Assembly (NCBI RefSeq): GCF_019090095.1
Contig: NZ_JAGQFP010000001.1
Coordinates: 682,001 to 746,000 of the forward strand
Length of the DNA: 64,000 nt
From: Stutzerimonas stutzeri
Lineage (GTDB): Bacteria > Pseudomonadota > Gammaproteobacteria > Pseudomonadales > Pseudomonadaceae
Reading direction: 5' to 3'
Below the pieces are notes generated by a model, which was not told the origin of the DNA, made no database searches, and saw only the letters and a list, made by a program, of their open reading frames with translations. The position numbers were made by a program, and so were the translations under genes. Positions 43,528-51,481 of this stretch are shown here, in pieces (the first letter of the stretch is position 1; each line of letters begins with the position of its first letter).

Positions 43528-44421
43528 TCACAGCGAACCCAGAATGTGCTCGCGTAGCCATTGATGTGCCGGGTCGCGGTGACAGCGTTCATGCCACAGC
43601 ATCGCCATTTCGTAGCCCGGCACCTCCACTGGCGGCTCGACCACCCGAAGCGCAGCATTGTCCCGCACCAGGCGCCACGGCAGCATGGCGACCAGGTCAG
43701 TGCCTATCAGGGCGGCGATTACGAACAGGAAATGGGGCACGGACAGTGCCACGCGACGTGACAAGCCGGCGGCTGCCAGCACGCTGTCGGTGACGCCACT
43801 GAAGCCACCGCCACGCGGCGATACCACGACATGCGCAAGCTCGCAGAACTGCGCGATGCTCGGTCGCCGCGTCAAAGCCGGATGCCCGGCGCGTCCAGCC
43901 AGCACGTAACGTTCGGCGAACAGTACGCGGCGATGCAGGCCCAGCGGTGCGTCATCGCTGGTATGGAAGGCCAGGTCGATGTCGCCCTGCTCCGCCTGTT
44001 TGGCAATCCGCGTCGGTGCCATCTCGACGACCGCCAGCCGGGCGCCCGGCGCCTGCTGGCGAAGCCCCACGAGAGCCGGCAGTACGATGGTCGATTCGGC
44101 GTAATCCGTCGCTGCGACACGCCAGGTCGGTGCAGCCCCGGAAGGGTCGAACGGTGCCGACGGCGAGACCACCTGGCGCAACGCCTCGAGCACCTGACGC
44201 AACGGCTCGCGCAGCTCCTGCGCTTTCGCTGTAGGCCGCATGCCGCGTGGTCCTGGGAGCAGCAGCGGATCGGCAAAGAACTCGCGTAGCTTGGCCAGGT
44301 GCACGCTCACCGATGGCTGGGCCAGATTCAGACGCTGCGCCGCACGGGTCACGTTCTGCTCATCCAGCAGCACATCGAGCGTCAGTAACAAATTGAGATC
44401 GAGCTTACGGAGATTACTCAT
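43528..44421 (-). CDS. LysR-family transcriptional regulator
   Basis: A 297-residue LysR protein in the NodD/NahR-like group: MSNLRKLDLNLLLTLDVLLDEQNVTRAAQ starts at 44421 (residues 1-29 region), with an in-frame alternative at 44436. The effector domain shows the usual ATDYAESTIVLPAL start. It is divergent from a quinone-reductase-like gene with 86 bases between and probably controls it. This LysR-NQO arrangement is common in proteobacteria, where electrophiles or quinones induce the reductase. Confidence 0.92.
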   Translation of the reverse strand: MSNLRKLDLNLLLTLDVLLDEQNVTRAAQRLNLAQPSVSVHLAKLREFFADPLLLPGPRGMRPTAKAQELREPLRQVLEALRQVVSPSAPFDPSGAAPTWRVAATDYAESTIVLPALVGLRQQAPGARLAVVEMAPTRIAKQAEQGDIDLAFHTSDDAPLGLHRRVLFAERYVLAGRAGHPALTRRPSIAQFCELAHVVVSPRGGGFSGVTDSVLAAAGLSRRVALSVPHFLFVIAALIGTDLVAMLPWRLVRDNAALRVVEPPVEVPGYEMAMLWHERCHRDPAHQWLREHILGSL

Positions 44422-44507
44422 GGCAATACCTGGCATTTCAAGTATTCATTTTTAACATAGCTCAGGGCGCTTCATGCTCTCCCTACCAACTCAAGGGAGC
44501 TCAGCTC

Positions 44508-45290
44508 ATGAAGATTCTGATCGTCTATGCCCATCCGGAACCCCGCTCGTTGAACGGTGCCCTGAAGAACTTCTCGGTCCAGCGACTCGAAGCCGCGGGC
44601 CACCAGGTGCAGGTGTCGGACCTCTACGCCATGCAATGGAAGCCCTCGGTCGATGCCGAAGACAACTTGGACCACCTGCCAGGCGCGCGCTTCGAACCCT
44701 CGCTCAGCTCCAAGCAGGCATTCGAAAACGCAAAGCAGTCCGCCGACATCGCCGGTGAACAGGAGAAACTGCGCTGGGCCGACGCGGTGATTCTGCAATT
44801 TCCGCTGTGGTGGTTTTCCATGCCCGCCATTCTGAAAGGCTGGATCGATCGGGTGTACGCGTACGGCTTCGCCTATGGTGTCGGCGAGCACTCCGATACG
44901 CACTGGGGCGACCGCTACGGTGAAGGCACCCTCGCCGGCAAGCGCGCCATGCTGGTGGTGACCGCAGGTGGCTGGGAATCGCATTACGGCCCGCGCGGGG
45001 TCAACGGGCCGATCGACGACCTGCTGTTCCCAATCCAGCACGGCATCCTGTTTTACCCGGGCTTCGATGTCCTACCGCCATTCGTGGTCTATCGAACCAG
45101 CCGGATGGACGAGGATCGCTACGCGACGGTGTGCCATCGCCTGGGCGAGCGTCTCGACACGCTATTCAACACTGCACCGATCGCCTTCCGCCCGCAGAAT
45201 GCGGGGGCCTACGACATCCCGTCGCTCACCCTGCGTGAGCAATTCGCGCCCGGTGAATCAGGCTTCAAGGTGCATGTCGCTCGTTCGTAG
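44508..45290 (+). CDS. NAD(P)H:quinone oxidoreductase-like flavoprotein
   Basis: A 260-residue flavodoxin-fold protein of the NQO1/MdaB group. KILIVYAHPEPRSLNGALKNF binds FMN/FAD phosphate, FPLWWFSMPAILKGWIDRV is the signature active-site loop, and VTAGGWESHYGPRG follows the family. It reduces quinones or related electrophiles by two electrons, using NAD(P)H. Divergent LysR is the likely regulator. A stem TGCCGGGCAAG/CTTGCCTGGCA at 45309-45334 follows the stop. Confidence 0.9.
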   Translation: MKILIVYAHPEPRSLNGALKNFSVQRLEAAGHQVQVSDLYAMQWKPSVDAEDNLDHLPGARFEPSLSSKQAFENAKQSADIAGEQEKLRWADAVILQFPLWWFSMPAILKGWIDRVYAYGFAYGVGEHSDTHWGDRYGEGTLAGKRAMLVVTAGGWESHYGPRGVNGPIDDLLFPIQHGILFYPGFDVLPPFVVYRTSRMDEDRYATVCHRLGERLDTLFNTAPIAFRPQNAGAYDIPSLTLREQFAPGESGFKVHVARS

Positions 45291-45308
45291 ACGCTCAGGG
45301 CCGCGCAC

Positions 45309-45334
45309 TGCCGGGCAAGCCCGCTTGCCTGGCA
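45309..45334 (+). terminator. Hairpin after the quinone reductase gene
   Basis: Arms TGCCGGGCAAG and CTTGCCTGGCA (one mismatch) with a 4-base loop, 18 bases after the stop. No T-run is seen, so strength is uncertain. Confidence 0.45.
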
Positions 45335-45552
45335 GGCTCCCGTCTAGAGCACCTCGTTGTCGGTCGGCAACGCGAAAACCGATGGGAACGGGCTAAACAA
45401 AAGCCGCCCTCTACCGATAACCCGGTATGCCAGGCGAGACGCACCTTTCGGTGAGTCGCGCAAGGAATCTGCCAGCCGGTTCTTCTTCTCCGCCTCGTAC
45501 GTCGCAGCGGGTGCCGAAACCGGTATCGCCCATCCCAGAACGGAGCTGCACC

Positions 45553-45969
45553 GTGCAACTGATCGATAACCGAGCGCTGATCAACGACGCCCTGCGCCAA
45601 TCCGCCGAGCTAACCGGCGGGCGTTTCGATCATCGCTACTGGTTGAGCAAGGTGACGGACGTGAAACTGCTGATCATCTCCAAGCCGGAGGTGCTCTTCG
45701 ACCTGTCGGTCAAGGTCTACATCCCATTGCCAGCCGGGCAGAAAACGCCGCTCACCTATGGCGACGGCTGGTTCAACTGGCACTTCCTCGGCAGCAAGAG
45801 CGCCGTAGTCACCATCGCTCGAGAAATCCTCACCATCGCCCTGCGCAACCGCAGGTCCAACTCGGCAGTGCTGCAGGCCTGGCTTACCGAGCTGGTGTCG
45901 TTCAAGCACAGCGAGCACACCATCGCCGTGCTCGAGCCGGAGCCGCAGCAGGACCTCGCCGGCCGTTAG
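45553..45969 (+). CDS. Hypothetical protein
   Basis: I do not recognise this 138-residue protein. It would start at a GTG (QLIDNRALINDALRQSAEL follows) after CGGAGCTGCACC; an ATG-started frame from 45427 is longer but its first 40 residues look like shadow sequence. It has no signal peptide or membrane segment, and holds mixed hydrophobic/charged segments such as RFDHRYWLSKVTDVKLLI and a Trp-rich GDGWFNWHFLG. Its last 4 bases overlap the end of the convergent antiporter gene. Soluble cytoplasmic protein of unknown role. Confidence 0.6.
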   Translation: MQLIDNRALINDALRQSAELTGGRFDHRYWLSKVTDVKLLIISKPEVLFDLSVKVYIPLPAGQKTPLTYGDGWFNWHFLGSKSAVVTIAREILTIALRNRRSNSAVLQAWLTELVSFKHSEHTIAVLEPEPQQDLAGR

Positions 45970-47606
45970 GCCGGCTCGCCGGCGCCAAGGGCCGCTTCTT
46001 CGTAGTCCAGTTCCTGCAGCAGCGTCTGCAACATCTGCTCGTCGATCACATAGCGTTTGCGCATCCGGTACAGCTCCTTGCGCTGCACCGCGATAGCCTG
46101 CAGCCGAATATCGCGTTCCAGGGCCATCGTCTGGCGGGCCTGGTTGGTGCGCTCGTGGTGGTCCATCAGCGCCTCGATGTCCTTGCGGTAGGACTCGGTA
46201 ACCCGCGCGGTCACCTCGCTGCGCAGCAGCATCTGGTCCGGATCTTCCACCGGGTTGGCCTGCTTCCAGTTTTCCAGCCAGCTGACAGCTGCCTGCGCGG
46301 CGGTCCGACGGGCTTTCTTCAACTCTTCCCGATGCTGCTCTATGTCGTTGTTGGGCAGCTTCTTCAGAAAATAGGGGATGCCCAGGGCGCCGACCAGCAA
46401 CGACAGGATGATCACCGCGGCGGCGAGGAAGATCATCAGGTCGCGGCCCGGGAATGGGGTATCGCCAATCATCAGCGGTATCGACAGCACACCGGCCAGG
46501 GTGATGGCCCCGCGCACGCCCGCCACCGCGCTCAGCGCGGAAAACAGCGGTAGCGGCTTGGGTTGCACCGTCTTGCCGAGCAGACGGAGTACCCGCGCCT
46601 CGCTCCAGTGATAAGCGAAAACGAACAGGAAGCGAATCACCAGCAGCAGCGCCATGATCGCCAGCGCACTGAACACCAGCATCGGCATGCTGTAGGTTTC
46701 GTGGCCTGCCGCCGCCCAGACGCGCTCGACGATGCGCGGGAACTGCAGCCCGAGCAGCAGGAACACCAGACCATTGAAGCTGAAATCGAGCATCTCCCAG
46801 ATGCTGCGATTGAGGATGCGCGTGCTGGTCTTGACCGGCAACATGTCGATCCGGCTCTGGATCATGCCCGCGGCCACCGCCGACAGGATGCCGGACATCC
46901 CGGCATGCTCGGCCAGGAAAAACGCCGCGAAAGGCAGCAGCAGAATCATCACGACGTAGGTCGACGGATCGAACAGGTTGCGCGCCGTCATCCATTGCTT
47001 GGCCTTGCCGACCGCCCAGCTCAGGCCGGCGCCAATGGCCAGTCCGCCGAGGGCGATGACGAAGAATTCGCCGGTCACGCTGGCCATCGAGAAGGTGCCG
47101 GTAATCGCTGCCGCCAACGCGAACTTGAAGGACACCAGGCCGGTGGCGTCATTCATCATCGCCTCGCCTTCCAGCTGATGCGCCATGTGCCGCGGCAACC
47201 GGCCCTGGGCGATGGCGATCACCGCCAGAGCGTCGGTAGGCGACAGGATCGCGGCCAGGGCGAAGCTTGCCCCGAGCGGAATCGCGGGCAGCAACCAGTG
47301 GATGAAATAGCCGACCACAACGAGGATCACCAGCACCAGCAGCAGCGACATGGCGCTCATCTCGGCGCCGTGCTCGGTGAATTCGCGCTTGGGGATCTTC
47401 CAGCCGTCGTAGAACAGCAACGGCGGGATGAACAGCAACATGAAGATCTCAGGTCGCAGCTCGACGCCCATGCCGAACGGCGGAAGCGCCAGCACACTGC
47501 CCATGATGATCTGCAAAATGGGTAACGGGAGAGGTACGACGTTGGCCAGAACACGGCTTGCTCCCACTGCGAGTAACAGCAGGAAGATCAGGTAAAGCGT
47601 TTCCAT
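45966..47606 (-). CDS. Na+/H+ antiporter, CPA1 (NhaP/YjcE) family
   Basis: A 546-residue protein. About 12 membrane segments occupy residues 1-420, and a charged cytoplasmic tail follows (RTAAQAAVSWLENWKQ, then two helical stretches). The ion-binding region SPTDALAVIAIAQGRLPRHM and EGEAMMNDATGLVSFKFAL (ND motif) is intact, so exchange of Na+ or K+ for protons is likely. METLYLIFLLLLAVGASR at 47606 is the conserved start; the longer frame to 47729 adds a non-conserved tail. Convergent overlap with the preceding hypothetical gene. Confidence 0.92.
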   Translation of the reverse strand: METLYLIFLLLLAVGASRVLANVVPLPLPILQIIMGSVLALPPFGMGVELRPEIFMLLFIPPLLFYDGWKIPKREFTEHGAEMSAMSLLLVLVILVVVGYFIHWLLPAIPLGASFALAAILSPTDALAVIAIAQGRLPRHMAHQLEGEAMMNDATGLVSFKFALAAAITGTFSMASVTGEFFVIALGGLAIGAGLSWAVGKAKQWMTARNLFDPSTYVVMILLLPFAAFFLAEHAGMSGILSAVAAGMIQSRIDMLPVKTSTRILNRSIWEMLDFSFNGLVFLLLGLQFPRIVERVWAAAGHETYSMPMLVFSALAIMALLLVIRFLFVFAYHWSEARVLRLLGKTVQPKPLPLFSALSAVAGVRGAITLAGVLSIPLMIGDTPFPGRDLMIFLAAAVIILSLLVGALGIPYFLKKLPNNDIEQHREELKKARRTAAQAAVSWLENWKQANPVEDPDQMLLRSEVTARVTESYRKDIEALMDHHERTNQARQTMALERDIRLQAIAVQRKELYRMRKRYVIDEQMLQTLLQELDYEEAALGAGEPA

Positions 47607-47828
47607 GAGGCGGAGGGCTCTTGCTAGATGTAAAGACGGCGCATAGGACCGAAACGCGTGTGACAAAAGTATAGTCAGGCGTTTGGGTATAGCCGGCTCG
47701 TTCGTCAGATCCGTTGGAACTAACGCCACGAGGCCGATTGTCGTTGCATGTAGCGTCAGACGTAGCGCGTCCAGCTACCGTCACGCGCTGGCGCTGGTTT
47801 TCTGTCGCTTATCGCCGCCGTTTATCGG

Positions 47829-47900
47829 ATGTCCATCCGTGCGGACAGTCTGTCCAGGCGGGCAGGCATTTCGGCTTCTCCTGTCAAGTTGCCCGGACAC
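47829..47900. promoter_or_regulatory. Activator sites upstream of the tannase-family gene
   Basis: Site 1, 47829-47848, is ATGTCC-ATCCGTGC-GGACAG. Site 2, 47881-47900, is CTGTCA-AGTTGCCC-GGACAC. They are 52 bases apart, as in the bdhA promoter (51). A weaker match CTGTCC-N8-AGGCAT lies between at 47850-47869. The proximal site ends 109 bases before the -24 GG. Confidence 0.6.
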
Positions 47901-48007
47901 CGTCCTGCCCAGTCAGGTTGCTCCGCCACACGGCCCGGAGTGTCTGCCATGCGGTGTTACCGGGGTAGCGCGACCGCTCATCCGGCGTTCGGCTGCCGCC
48001 GGGGTGG

Positions 48008-48024
48008 CTGGCATGGGTTTGGCT
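48008..48024 (+). promoter_or_regulatory. Sigma-54 promoter of the tannase-family gene
   Basis: CTGGCATGGGTTTGGCT has GG (48010-48011) and GC (48022-48023) 10 bases apart and matches the consensus at most positions. Transcription would begin near 48035, about 93 bases before the ATG. Confidence 0.65.
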
Positions 48025-48127
48025 GTGGGCCTTCTGGCATCAAGCCCGGCGCTGGGGTTCCCTGCCCGGGTGCGCTCGCCTCGCGGTGTTGGCCGCAGGC
48101 AGAACAACAACAAGAAGGAAGCCCTCC

Positions 48128-49846
48128 ATGAATGCACCTCGCATTGCCCGCGCCAAAGGCTCACGGCTGCTGCTGGCCGCCCCGGTCCTGCTTACGGCTG
48201 GCCTGGTCGAACCCGTTTTCGCCGCCGGTTGCAACGAACTGTCCAGCATCCAAGTGCCAGCGTCCGCTATTGCCTTGCCGAGTACCGGCGCGCGCGTGAC
48301 CTCGGCCACGCCGGTGCCGGCCGGAGGCACTCCACCGCAGGCCTTCGGCCCCTATTGCGACGTGACCGCGGAGATTACCCCGGTCGATCCGAGCGCACCG
48401 ACGATCAAAATGCGCCTGGTATTGCCCGAACGCTGGAACAGCAAAGCGATGATGTACGGCGGCGGTGGCTACAACGGCACCGTGCCCAATGTGGCCGGCA
48501 ACGTTCCGGCAGGCCCGGTCGACCAGCCCACGCCATTGGGCCGCGGCTACGCGGTATTCGCCAGCGACTCGGGCCATGTCGCCAATCCGCTCAGCCCCGG
48601 TGATTTCGCCTGGAACGAGGAGGCGCTCGCCAACTACGCGCACGATGCGCTGAAGAAAACCCGTGACACGGCGATCTACCTGATCCAACAGCGCTACGGC
48701 CAAGCGCCGTCGCGCAGCTACTTTGCCGGCGGCTCGACCGGCGGGCGCGAAGCCCTCGCGGTGGTGCAACAGTGGCCGACGGATTTCCAGGGTGCGATCG
48801 CCCTCTATCCGGCCTGGAACGCGGCAGCCCTGGACCTGCAGTTCGGCCGCATCACCCGCGCGCTGGCCGCACCCGGCGCCTTCCCCAGCCTCGAAAAACG
48901 CGCGGCGTTGCTGGAGGCCGCGATGCAGGCCTGCGATGGGCTCGATGGTGTCCGCGATCGGGTGATCAGCAACCAGGCAGCCTGCAATGCGTGGTTCGAT
49001 CCGGCGAAAGCCAAGCTCGATGGCCGTCCGCTGCGCTGCCCGGCAGGTGCCGATACCGGCGATTCCTGCCTGTCGGACGCACAGATCCACGCCTTGAAGG
49101 TGTTCGATACGCCGATCCGGTTCAGCCAGCCGCTGGCCAGTGGAGAACGCGGTTATCCGGGCTTCAACACCTGGGGCACCGATCTGGGCCGACCCGGCGA
49201 GGGGTTGCAGCTGATCGTCAACCGGCTGGGCCTCAACACCTTGCAGCCCGACTATCCGATGCCCGTACACGGTACCGGTTTCGCCGAGGGTGCCCCCTAC
49301 CACTCAGGCTTCTGGGATGAGTGGGTGCGTCACTTCGTGACGCGCAACCTTGCGTTCAACTCGTTGACACTGGACCCGACCAACCTGGGCCCCTGGCAGG
49401 CGCGGGTCGATGCGCTGTCGCTGCGCCAGGACGTCAATCAGACGGATCTTTCGGCATTCGTGGCCAACGGCGGCAAACTGCTGGTCGCCCACGGCACCTC
49501 GGATCAGCTGGTGAGTACCCGTTCCAGTGCCGATTACTATCGGCGAGTGCAGCACGACATGGGCAAAGGGCAGACTCGGCAGTTCATGCGCTACTACGAG
49601 ATTCCCGGCTACGCACATGCCGCCAGTACCGTCTTCAATGCCGCCTGGGATTCGTTGACGGCCCTGGAAAATTGGGTCGAGCGCGGCATTGCGCCCAAGC
49701 GGCAAACGGTTACCGACACCGTCGCGGTACCCGGCCGTACCCGGCCGCTCTGCGAGTACCCGGCCTGGCCGAAATACAAGGGCCGCGGCGATGTGAACGC
49801 GGCGGCCAGTTTCGTCTGCGTGAAGAGCCAGAAAGGCCGGCACTAG
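48128..49846 (+). CDS. Exported tannase/feruloyl-esterase-family hydrolase
   Basis: A 572-residue esterase of the tannase family (PF07519 type), with a signal peptide ending near VEPVFAAG. The proposed triad is Ser203 (FAGGSTGGREAL), Asp459 (AHGTSDQLVS) and His497 (GYAHAAST). The family normally has Cys just before the Ser and just after the His, forming a disulfide (CS-D-HC motif, also in MHETase). Here they are Gly202 and Ala498, so both are absent. Product is periplasmic or secreted. Preceded by a sigma-54 promoter and followed by a porin gene with the same type of promoter. Substrate unknown; an aromatic or hydroxyacid ester. Confidence 0.85.
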   Translation: MNAPRIARAKGSRLLLAAPVLLTAGLVEPVFAAGCNELSSIQVPASAIALPSTGARVTSATPVPAGGTPPQAFGPYCDVTAEITPVDPSAPTIKMRLVLPERWNSKAMMYGGGGYNGTVPNVAGNVPAGPVDQPTPLGRGYAVFASDSGHVANPLSPGDFAWNEEALANYAHDALKKTRDTAIYLIQQRYGQAPSRSYFAGGSTGGREALAVVQQWPTDFQGAIALYPAWNAAALDLQFGRITRALAAPGAFPSLEKRAALLEAAMQACDGLDGVRDRVISNQAACNAWFDPAKAKLDGRPLRCPAGADTGDSCLSDAQIHALKVFDTPIRFSQPLASGERGYPGFNTWGTDLGRPGEGLQLIVNRLGLNTLQPDYPMPVHGTGFAEGAPYHSGFWDEWVRHFVTRNLAFNSLTLDPTNLGPWQARVDALSLRQDVNQTDLSAFVANGGKLLVAHGTSDQLVSTRSSADYYRRVQHDMGKGQTRQFMRYYEIPGYAHAASTVFNAAWDSLTALENWVERGIAPKRQTVTDTVAVPGRTRPLCEYPAWPKYKGRGDVNAAASFVCVKSQKGRH

Positions 49847-49908
49847 CACCGCCTCGTCGCCGCTTCACGGTCATCATCAGATGGCGCGGCGGCGGAAGCG
49901 GCAACTTA

Positions 49909-49970
49909 GGGTCCAGCAGGCTGGACAGTCTCCAGCCTGCCTGACCGAACATGTCCGGCCAGGCAGACAA
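49909..49970. promoter_or_regulatory. Paired activator sites upstream of the second porin
   Basis: Site 1, 49909-49928, is GGGTCC-AGCAGGCT-GGACAG. Site 2, 49951-49970, is ATGTCC-GGCCAGGC-AGACAA. Spacing is 42 bases, as in the TRAP promoter (41). The proximal site ends 99 bases before the -24 GG. Confidence 0.62.
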
Positions 49971-50067
49971 CCCTCCCCTCCACATACGCCGTAAGCGTCC
50001 TACGCTCGCTGCGGCGCAAGCTCTAGCTCGCAGTCTCCCGCCAACCAAAGTCGATGCACCGTCCCGC

Positions 50068-50084
50068 CTGGCACGGCATTCGCT
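50068..50084 (+). promoter_or_regulatory. Sigma-54 promoter of the second porin
   Basis: CTGGCACGGCATTCGCT is a near-consensus -24/-12 promoter, with GG (50070-50071) and GC (50082-50083) spaced by 10. It differs from the bdhA promoter by one base. Confidence 0.78.
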
Positions 50085-50138
50085 AAATGCTGTTGGGAAC
50101 CTGGCAACACCCCTCCAATAACAACAAAAGGAAGCATT

Positions 50139-51398
50139 ATGAAAGACCACCGCAACTTCGTCCGCAGCCTGCTCGGCATCAGTATCGCGTTGAGCATCGC
50201 CGGTCCGGCCAGCGCCGCGTTTCTCGACGACAGCAAGGCCAGCGTCGAGCTACGCAACTTCTATATGAACCGTGACTTCCGCGAGAGCGGCGCGAGCCAG
50301 TCCAAGGCCGATGAATGGGCCCAGGGCTTCATCATGAAGATCGAGTCGGGCTACACCGACGGCCCGGTCGGTTTCGGCCTCGATGCGGTCGGCCTACTGG
50401 GCGTCAAACTCGACTCCAGCCCGGACCGTTCTGGCACCGGCATCCTGCAGCGCGACCTGGAAACCAAGCGGGCCCAGGACGACTACGGCTCGGCCGGCCT
50501 GACAGCCAAGGCCAAGGTATCCAACACCACGCTGCATATCGGCACCCTGCAACCGATCCTGCCGGTGGTGATGCGCAACGACAGCCGCCTGCTGCCGAAC
50601 ACCTACCGGGGTGCCTGGTTGCAGAGCAAGGAGGTCGAAGGCCTGACGCTCGATGCCGGTAAGCTCACCGACATCAGCTACCGGGACTCCTCGGACAGCG
50701 AAGAGATGACCGTCTTCACTGGCGGTGCGCGCAACATCGTGCTCGGCAGCACCAAGACCAGCGATGAATTCCTGTTCGCTGGCGGCAAGTACCAGTTCAG
50801 CCCCGAGCTGACGGCCAGCTACTACTACGGTGGCCTGGACGGCATCTACAAGCAGCACAACACGCAACTGGTGCACGTGCTGCCGCTGGGTGACAACCAG
50901 AGCTTCAAGACCGACCTGCGCTATGTGCGCTCCACCGACGACGGTGGCAGCAACGTCGACAACAACGCCTTCGGCGCGCTGTTCACTTACAAGATCGGTG
51001 GCCACGGCTTCACCGGCGGCTACCAGAAGATGAGCGGCGACACCGGCTTCGCGTATGTCAGCGGTGGCGACAACATGCTGATAAACCTGTTGCAGATCAA
51101 TGACTTCGGTAACGAAGATGAGAAGTCATGGCAGGTTCGCTACGACTATGATTTCGCAGCGGCAGGCATCCCTGGGCTGACCCTGATGACCCGCTACGTG
51201 TCTGGTGACAGCGTCAACCTGGCCGGCGGGGGCGAAGGTAAAGAGTGGGAGCGCGACACCGACATCGCCTACGTGGTCCAGAACGGACCGCTGAAGAACT
51301 TCGGCATGAAGGTGCGCAACGCCACGGTGCGCAGCAGCTTCGGCAGCGACCTCAACGAAACCCGCCTGATCCTCAGCTACACCTTGGCGCTCTGGTAA
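50139..51398 (+). CDS. OprD-family outer-membrane porin, copy 2
   Basis: A 419-residue porin. Its signal peptide (MKDHRNFVRSLLGISIALS, cleaved near GPASAAF) shares nothing with that of the copy at 8217-9482, yet from AAFLDDSKASVE to the final Trp the two proteins match except for three residues by eye (GFAYVSG versus GFAYISG, DFAAAGIPG versus DFAAVGIPG, SGDSVNL versus SGDNVNL). Identity extends in DNA through the terminator. It has its own sigma-54 promoter and follows the tannase-family esterase, so it probably admits the product of that esterase or a related carboxylate. Confidence 0.92.
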   Translation: MKDHRNFVRSLLGISIALSIAGPASAAFLDDSKASVELRNFYMNRDFRESGASQSKADEWAQGFIMKIESGYTDGPVGFGLDAVGLLGVKLDSSPDRSGTGILQRDLETKRAQDDYGSAGLTAKAKVSNTTLHIGTLQPILPVVMRNDSRLLPNTYRGAWLQSKEVEGLTLDAGKLTDISYRDSSDSEEMTVFTGGARNIVLGSTKTSDEFLFAGGKYQFSPELTASYYYGGLDGIYKQHNTQLVHVLPLGDNQSFKTDLRYVRSTDDGGSNVDNNAFGALFTYKIGGHGFTGGYQKMSGDTGFAYVSGGDNMLINLLQINDFGNEDEKSWQVRYDYDFAAAGIPGLTLMTRYVSGDSVNLAGGGEGKEWERDTDIAYVVQNGPLKNFGMKVRNATVRSSFGSDLNETRLILSYTLALW

Positions 51399-51436
51399 CA
51401 GAGCGCCGTACCCACGCTCTCCTCGTTGATCTTTTT

Positions 51437-51461
51437 ACCGGGCCCTGTGGCCCGGTTTTTT
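51437..51461 (+). terminator. Intrinsic terminator of the second porin gene
   Basis: ACCGGGCC and GGCCCGGT arms around CTGT-type loop followed by TTTTTT. It matches the terminator after the first porin (8153-8179), marking the far edge of the duplicated block. The convergent pcaD gene ends 20 bases further. Confidence 0.9.
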
Positions 51462-51481
51462 ATCGAATCGGTACGGTCACG

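Larger units (their letters stand above)
47607..48127. other. Control region between antiporter and tannase-family gene
   Basis: A 521-base divergent gap containing activator sites at 47829-47900 and a sigma-54 promoter at 48008-48024, listed separately. I see no gene. The antiporter promoter must lie in the left part. Confidence 0.7.
49847..50138. other. Gap between esterase and second porin
   Basis: About 292 bases holding two activator sites and a sigma-54 promoter (listed separately) and no gene. A CTGCCTG/CAGGCAG stem around 49937-49967 overlaps the second site. Confidence 0.7.

Noticed and set aside
47607..48127. A tRNA or small RNA in the 521-base gap
   Set aside because: The inverted sequences here match the activator-site pattern and a sigma-54 promoter; no cloverleaf or terminator was found.
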